From Deltaproteobacteria bacterium (GTDB taxonomy: Bacteria > Desulfobacterota > Desulfobulbia > Desulfobulbales > BM004), in assembly GCA_019313095.1 (NCBI GenBank), contig JAFDBU010000071.1, positions 1-5,806 on the forward strand: DNA of 5,806 bases, read 5' to 3'. Positions 1 through 3,378 of this stretch are shown piece after piece (within the stretch, counting starts at the first letter, position 1; the number at the start of each line of letters is the position of its first letter). Both the position numbers and the translations under genes were made by a program. The notes beneath the pieces were generated by a model. It was given only the letters and a program-made list of their open reading frames with translations. It searched no databases and was not told where the DNA came from.

Positions 1-1202
1 CCGACTGAAAGCCTCAGCAGGTCTGCATGGATGGACAGTTTCTGTTTTGTCGGCTCATCAAAGGAGAGGTATTGAGAGGAATAAGGGTGGATAACCAGGG
101 TCTTGCAGTCGCCGAGATTAGCCAGATGGTAAATCATTTTCAGATTATTGATAAACCTGAAACAGGTTTCCTGGTCCCCAAGGCCGAAAGCCATCAGGCC
201 GCAAAAACCCTTGGAGCCGAACTGTTTTCTGGCTGTTTTATGGGAAGAGTTGTTCTCGAGACCGGGGTAGTTGAGCCAGGCAAGTTCTTTGCGTTCCTGC
301 AGGTATCTGGCTACAGTCATGGCGTTTTCCATGTGGCGTTCCATGCGCAGTGCCAGTGTGTCCAGCCCGATCATGGTCAGGTAGGAGTGAAGGGGGGCCT
401 GTGTGGTTCCGAAATTGATGTGATGCTCACGCCAGACTTTATCCAGGTAGGCCAGCGGTCCCTTGCGGTCTATAAAAGGCTTAAGATCAGGAAATCGGCC
501 TGATTCGGCCCAATTGAACCTGCCGCTGTCAATAACGACTCCGCCGGTTGCATCGCCGTGTCCGCTTAAATATTTGGTGGTTGAATGGATGACTACGTCG
601 GCTCCGAGCTCAATAGGGCGGCAGAGGTAGGGGGTTGCCATGGTGTTGTCCACCATAAGCGGCAAACCATGCCGGTGGGCGATCTCTGCAGCTGCAGCAA
701 GATCAGGTACATCCATTTTTGGATTGCCGATAGTTTCCAGCCAGATGAATCTGGTTTTATCGTTTATGGAATTTTCAATGGCAACCAGATCCGTAGATTC
801 CACGAACCTGGCTGTGATATTATACTTTTTGAAAATATTGGCAAAAAGGACATAGCTCGACATGAATAGTGAGTTGCCGGTGACAAACTCATCTCCGGCC
901 CGCAACAGCGCAAGGCAGGCATTGGTGATGGCAGCCATGCCCGAGGCCATGACCACTGCACCCTGGCCCATTTCAAGATCGCATAGTTTTTCTTCCAGAA
1001 CCCGATTTGTCGGGTTGGTCAATCGCATATAAATATGATCTGTGGTTTTGCCGCCAAATGTCTGACTGAGATTTTCAGCCGTAAGGTGGGCATGGGAGGC
1101 AGTCTGAAAGATAGGCGGCAGGGTCGAGCCTTCCCATTTATCCGGGCTTTGTCCTGCATGAATGACCCTTGTGTTGAAATGCTGGTCTTTTTTCAGAGCC
1201 AT
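1..1202 (-). CDS. O-acetylhomoserine sulfhydrylase-type PLP enzyme (MetY/Cys-Met metabolism family), C-terminus cut by window edge
   Basis: The enzyme probably joins sulfide to O-acetylhomoserine to give homocysteine and acetate, feeding methionine synthesis in the cytoplasm. The reading frame is open from the ATG at 1202 to the window edge (400 codons, no break). Family members are about 420-430 residues, so some 20-30 residues are missing. Visible landmarks are Y58-M-R60 followed by LTNPTN (phosphate-binding residues given by the neighbouring subunit), S87-G88-M89 (PLP phosphate loop), D185-N-T (pairs with the PLP ring nitrogen), S207-T-T-K210-Y-L-S-G-H-G (K210 is the Schiff-base lysine), and a late LANLGDCKTLVIHP stretch typical of this family near residue 355. 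The start is supported by AAGGAA eight bases upstream. Oddity: F113 stands where relatives such as methionine gamma-lyase have the ring-stacking catalytic tyrosine. Cystathionine gamma-synthase or methionine gamma-lyase activity is the main alternative; the fold assignment is secure, the substrate is not. Confidence 0.9.
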   Translation of the reverse strand, partial: MALKKDQHFNTRVIHAGQSPDKWEGSTLPPIFQTASHAHLTAENLSQTFGGKTTDHIYMRLTNPTNRVLEEKLCDLEMGQGAVVMASGMAAITNACLALLRAGDEFVTGNSLFMSSYVLFANIFKKYNITARFVESTDLVAIENSINDKTRFIWLETIGNPKMDVPDLAAAAEIAHRHGLPLMVDNTMATPYLCRPIELGADVVIHSTTKYLSGHGDATGGVVIDSGRFNWAESGRFPDLKPFIDRKGPLAYLDKVWREHHINFGTTQAPLHSYLTMIGLDTLALRMERHMENAMTVARYLQERKELAWLNYPGLENNSSHKTARKQFGSKGFCGLMAFGLGDQETCFRFINNLKMIYHLANLGDCKTLVIHPYSSQYLSFDEPTKQKLSIHADLLRLSV

Positions 1203-1210
1203 GGAGTGTA

Positions 1211-1216
1211 TTCCTT
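1211..1216 (-). promoter_or_regulatory. Ribosome binding site of the sulfhydrylase gene
   Basis: On the minus strand AAGGAA lies eight bases before the ATG at 1202. It fixes that start; no other start codon with a comparable site lies nearby in the frame. Confidence 0.7.
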
Positions 1217-1248
1217 AAATTGGATTAATTTTTGTGCTATCCAAACAA

Positions 1249-1430
1249 AACAGGCAGGCGGGAATCAGCCCTCAGCAGGCAGTCCGGCCATTGGTCGATA
1301 GCCGGACAAGTAACACAGAGTTAAAACACGCAGAACATACTATCATGGAGTGTTTATGGGTCGTCGCATGGTTGTTTTCAGTTAGAGGTTTGGAGGTTGC
1401 TTGCTGAGAGCTGATTCCCGCCTGCCTGTT
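1249..1430. repeat. 182-bp element bounded by 29-bp near-perfect inverted repeats
   Basis: The left arm at 1249-1277 and the right arm at 1402-1430 are reverse complements over 29 bases with one mismatch (28/29). The arms begin AACAGGCAGGCGGGAATCAGC and are separated by 124 bases. Nested inside is a second perfect hairpin, GTCCGGC at 1282-1288 with GCCGGAC at 1301-1307. No direct target-site duplication is visible in the flanks and no transposase is encoded. In RNA from the minus strand the mismatch is a U-G wobble, giving an unbroken 29-bp helix followed by UUUUGUUU. In plus-strand RNA it would be a C-A mismatch. It could be a miniature inverted-repeat transposable element or remnant, a structured leader RNA of the sulfhydrylase gene, or both. 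The repeat itself is directly seen; the role is not known. Confidence 0.85.
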
Positions 1431-1518
1431 GTTATTCCATTTATCACTAAATATTTCTTGAGAAAATTTCTTTTTAAAAAGTCTGAGTTGCAGAAAAACA
1501 CCCAGTAAATAAACAGCT

Positions 1519-1539
1519 AAAAAATCAGCGGCTGATTTT
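1519..1539 (-). terminator. Probable intrinsic terminator of the regulator gene
   Basis: On the minus strand AAAATCAG-CCG-CTGATTTT forms an 8-bp stem with a 3-base loop, and it runs straight into a six-T tract. It starts within the TAA stop codon of the regulator gene (1538-1540), a compact arrangement. The stem is rather AT-rich, so termination may be incomplete. Confidence 0.55.
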
Positions 1540-1924
1540 AATGCTGTGCTGTCAATAATGATTTCAAAACTTCGCATTCCCGGCAGATCTTCATCTTTTT
1601 TTGCCAGTTTTGCTGCACCTCTCCTTCACAGATTGTGCCGTTAATAAACCAGCAGAGCTTTCCGGCCTGAAATTCCCAGGCCGGGCACTGCATCTTACGC
1701 TTGCGCGGGCATTTTTTAATGGTCCAGCAGGCTTTGGAGCTTGATGCGGCTCCCTGTTTTCTGGCAAGAAGAAAGAATACCTGTCGCTCCACATGGGCCG
1801 GGACAGTACGCCAGCCCTGTTCATAACTGTGAACCGCCTTTATTGAAGTGCCGAGTAACTCGGCCAGTTGTTTTTGTGTTTTTCCAAGTATTTTGCGGGC
1901 GCGCAAAAACTCTTTGTCATCCAT
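1538..1924 (-). CDS. XRE-type helix-turn-helix regulator with C-terminal two-CW cysteine domain
   Basis: A 128-residue cytoplasmic DNA-binding protein. Residues about 5-57 are a Cro/C1-like helix-turn-helix: TQKQLAELLGTSIKAVHSYE (16-35) holds the two helices that enter the DNA groove. Residues 64-121 are cysteine rich, with C66-W67, C72, C80, C91-W92, C99, C114 and C117. The two Cys-Trp pairs, a NGTxC motif (95-99) and a final CxxC match my memory of the 'two-CW' domain, whose function is not established. Such spacing suggests metal or iron-sulfur binding, so a metal- or redox-sensing regulator is a reasonable inference. The frame is open upstream to a further ATG at 2002, but the ATG at 1924 has GGAGGGG eight bases before it and starts where the domain starts; the longer start would run through the probable promoter. 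A palindrome in that promoter suggests self-regulation. Target genes are unknown. Confidence 0.85.
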   Translation of the reverse strand: MDDKEFLRARKILGKTQKQLAELLGTSIKAVHSYEQGWRTVPAHVERQVFFLLARKQGAASSSKACWTIKKCPRKRKMQCPAWEFQAGKLCWFINGTICEGEVQQNWQKKMKICRECEVLKSLLTAQH

Positions 1925-1932
1925 AGTTGGAA

Positions 1933-1939
1933 CCCCTCC
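1933..1939 (-). promoter_or_regulatory. Strong ribosome binding site deciding the regulator start
   Basis: GGAGGGG on the minus strand lies eight bases before the ATG at 1924. This rules strongly for the 128-residue form over the 26-residue longer frame that opens at 2002. Confidence 0.8.
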
Positions 1940-1969
1940 AGATTTATGCCAATCAAAAAAACAGTGCCA

Positions 1970-1998
1970 ATGTACCACAATGTGGTATAGGATATCAA
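1970..1998 (-). promoter_or_regulatory. Probable promoter of the regulator gene
   Basis: On the minus strand TTGATA (1998-1993) and GTACAT (1975-1970; TACATT one base on is an alternative) are separated by 17 bases. The -35 match is good and the -10 is modest. Transcription would begin about 40 bases before the ATG at 1924. A TTGGCA/CATAAA pair nearer the gene was set aside because its start point would fall in the ribosome binding site. Confidence 0.45.
1973..1987. promoter_or_regulatory. 15-bp perfect palindrome, probable operator
   Basis: TACCACA-A-TGTGGTA is a perfect inverted repeat of seven bases around one central base. It sits between, and partly over, the -35 and -10 elements proposed for the regulator gene, the usual place for a self-repressing XRE protein to bind. 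I found no second copy of TACCACA or TGTGGTA in the window, so control of the rightward genes is not indicated beyond proximity. Confidence 0.6.
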
Positions 1999-2227
1999 CC
2001 AATAATTTTAAAAAAGAAAAAAAACTCCTACCCCTTTATTTGTGAGGTTTGCGAAGGTTTTTTATGTTTTGGGATAATTATGATTAACTGGGAACGACAA
2101 CCTGTTTTTAATCAATAGCCGGGTACTGTGCTTAGTTGTCGTATCAGCTGTAGAGTCAACGAAAAATTTTTACGGAGAACAAAAGAGGATGAAAGATCCT
2201 TAAATTATAGGGCGGATGCAATGTAAT

Positions 2228-2256
2228 TTGTAAAACAGCAGGCAAAAGAGTATAGT
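2228..2256 (+). promoter_or_regulatory. Probable sigma70-like promoter of the epimerase gene
   Basis: TTGTAA (2228-2233), a 17-base spacer and TATAGT (2251-2256) match the sigma70 consensus at four and five of six positions. Transcription would start near 2263, giving a leader of roughly 54 bases before the ATG at 2317. Confidence 0.5.
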
Positions 2257-2305
2257 GATTACCTAAAGGAATATTAAATAATACCCTGTAATCTAACGAG
2301 AAAAT

Positions 2306-2310
2306 AGGAG
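2306..2310 (+). promoter_or_regulatory. Ribosome binding site of the epimerase gene
   Basis: AGGAG lies six bases before the ATG at 2317 and supports that start, which also begins exactly at the first strand of the nucleotide-binding fold. Confidence 0.75.
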
Positions 2311-2316
2311 ATAAAC

Positions 2317-3219
2317 ATGAAAGTGTTTATGACTGGCGGTACGGGGTTTCTAGGCGCTGCATTAACTGAAAGGCTTCTTACTGAAGGCCATTCTGTAACT
2401 ATCCTGACCCGTTCAGCTGAAAATCGTGACCCCGGGCCGGGATTGACCTATTGTGAGGGCAACCCGACACGAAGCGGTCCCTGGCAGAAAGAGGTATCCG
2501 GTCATGATGTTGTGATCAATCTTGCTGGTGCTTCAATTTTTCGAACCTGGAATGAAAAGAACAAGAAAGCGATTCACAGCAGCCGCGTCCTCTCTACACG
2601 TAAGCTCGTCGAGGCAATTGGCATGTCCACCCGGGAAATATCACTGCTCAACGGTTCTGCGGTGGGATATTATGGCTTCAGGACGGATGAAGAGCTTGAT
2701 GAGAAATCGCCGCCTGGTGATGATTTTCTGGCCAACGTTGTTAAGGACTGGGAAGCTGAGGCAGTAAGGGCAAAGGAGGCTGGAGCCCGGGTCGTTTTCT
2801 GTCGCATGGGAGTCATATTGGGAAGAGACGGTGGGGCCTTGAGTAAAATGGTATCCGTATTCAAGTGGGGCCTCGGGAGTCCCCTGGGGTCAGGAGCACA
2901 GTGGTTTTCCTGGATCTCCCTCCATGACCTGGTGAATATTTTTCTTTACCTGATGGAGGACCAAACCATAACGGGGCCGGTAAACTGCACCTCACCTCAT
3001 CCCGTAACCAACAGGGAGTTGACCAAGGCCCTCGGTAAAGCGCTTCATAGGCCGACAGTTTTGCCTCCTGTCCCAGCCTTTATAATCAGGGGAGTCCTGG
3101 GTGAGTTCAGTGATGTCTTTGTCAGGGGACAGAAGGTCATGCCCGGAAAACTGCTGGCTAAAGGCTTTGTTTTTGAGTTTCCGGAAATTGAAGAAGCATT
3201 CGTCCACCTGTTAAATTGA
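2317..3219 (+). CDS. TIGR01777/YfcH-type epimerase (atypical short-chain dehydrogenase)
   Basis: A complete 300-residue cytoplasmic protein, the usual length for the family. MKVFMTGGTGFLGAALTERL at the N-terminus is a Rossmann strand-loop-helix with the GGTGFLG dinucleotide-binding motif (residues 7-13), so NAD(P) binding is expected. Residues 112-120, NGSAVGYYG, are the family's signature around the position of the SDR active-site serine (S114) and tyrosines (Y118, Y119). No lysine follows four residues after either tyrosine, so the usual YxxxK catalytic pair is absent, as I recall for this atypical subgroup. The middle stretch CRMGVILGRDGGALSKM and the later WISLHDL (near 205-212) are also characteristic. 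The last third (about 240-300) corresponds to the DUF1731 C-terminal region. Substrate and pathway are unknown; 'epimerase' is a family name only. It has its own promoter and is followed after 159 bp by the ATPase gene on the same strand. Confidence 0.93.
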   Translation: MKVFMTGGTGFLGAALTERLLTEGHSVTILTRSAENRDPGPGLTYCEGNPTRSGPWQKEVSGHDVVINLAGASIFRTWNEKNKKAIHSSRVLSTRKLVEAIGMSTREISLLNGSAVGYYGFRTDEELDEKSPPGDDFLANVVKDWEAEAVRAKEAGARVVFCRMGVILGRDGGALSKMVSVFKWGLGSPLGSGAQWFSWISLHDLVNIFLYLMEDQTITGPVNCTSPHPVTNRELTKALGKALHRPTVLPPVPAFIIRGVLGEFSDVFVRGQKVMPGKLLAKGFVFEFPEIEEAFVHLLN

Positions 3220-3378
3220 GAATTGTCGTCAAACGTGTCTGTCAATCGTTGTTAGCAATGTATTATCGATAATCTTTGATTTTGTTCGTTAATCAACAAA
3301 TGAGACGACGACACTGACAGATAACTGAGAATTGAAAAACAGAAGGACTCTGCAGTTAATGACTAACGGAGTGGTGGA
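3220..3378. other. Epimerase-ATPase intergenic spacer with a 12-bp palindrome
   Basis: The spacer contains the perfect palindrome ATTATCGATAAT at 3262-3273, followed by a loose inverted repeat (TTGATT ... AATCAA, about 3277-3297). A TGAGAATTG direct repeat occurs near 3217 and again near 3326. There is no GC-rich hairpin with a T tract, so no clear terminator after the epimerase gene. The ATPase may be partly co-transcribed with it or have its own promoter here; I could not identify a firm -35/-10 pair. Confidence 0.4.
3368..3371 (+). promoter_or_regulatory. Ribosome binding site deciding the GTG start of the ATPase gene
   Basis: GGAG is seven bases before GTG at 3379. An in-frame TAA at 3364-3366 closes the frame upstream. 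The first ATG codons downstream (3405, 3429, 3443) are out of frame, so GTG is the best start. Confidence 0.65.

Larger units (their letters stand above)
1203..1518. other. Intergenic region between regulator and sulfhydrylase gene; no convincing gene
   Basis: About 316 bp without a recognisable protein gene. Reading along the minus strand (the sense of both neighbours) it has an AT-rich part at about 1431-1518, including a perfect 12-bp palindrome CTTTTTAAAAAG at 1470-1481, then the 182-bp inverted-repeat structure at 1249-1430, then a short leader with a 6-bp inverted repeat (TTGGAT at 1220-1225, ATCCAA at 1239-1244) and the ribosome binding site. The sulfhydrylase promoter must lie in this region if the terminator at 1519-1539 works, but I could not pick one clear -35/-10 pair. 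A 24-codon frame (1346-1272) is treated under findings. I see no SAM riboswitch core. Confidence 0.7.
1999..2316. other. Divergent intergenic region left of the epimerase gene; no gene seen
   Basis: About 318 bp of AT-rich sequence with several in-frame stops in all frames that would matter. It contains a poly-A-rich stretch near 2008-2024, a 7-bp inverted repeat (TGATTAA at 2081-2087, TTAATCA at 2108-2114), a small AGGAT/ATCCT hairpin near 2186-2200, and the epimerase promoter and ribosome binding site listed separately. No structured RNA family was recognised. Confidence 0.6.

Noticed and set aside
27..503. Plus-strand 158-codon open frame
   Set aside because: It is antisense to the well-supported sulfhydrylase gene, whose motifs are unmistakable, and the product resembles nothing.
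1249..1430. Integron attC site
   Set aside because: The arms are long and nearly perfect, without the GTTRRRY/RYYYAAC ends or the extrahelical bases expected of attC, and there is no cassette array or integrase.
1203..1518. SAM or other methionine-related riboswitch upstream of the sulfhydrylase gene
   Set aside because: I looked for the conserved SAM-I core on the minus strand and did not find it. The structure there is a long simple inverted repeat, not a recognised riboswitch fold.
1925..2002. 26-residue N-terminal extension of the regulator from an ATG at 2002
   Set aside because: It lacks a ribosome binding site, would cover the probable promoter and palindrome, and adds residues outside the known domain. 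The ATG at 1924 has a strong site.
2080..2118. 12-codon frame MINWERQPVFNQ in the divergent region
   Set aside because: It is too short, has only a weak purine-rich stretch before it, and lies upstream of the likely epimerase promoter with nothing to suggest translation.
3220..3320. Possible terminator from GTCGTC/GACGAC and CTGTCA/TGACAG complementary pieces after the epimerase gene
   Set aside because: The pieces are not in nested order, so they cannot form one stem, and there is no T tract.
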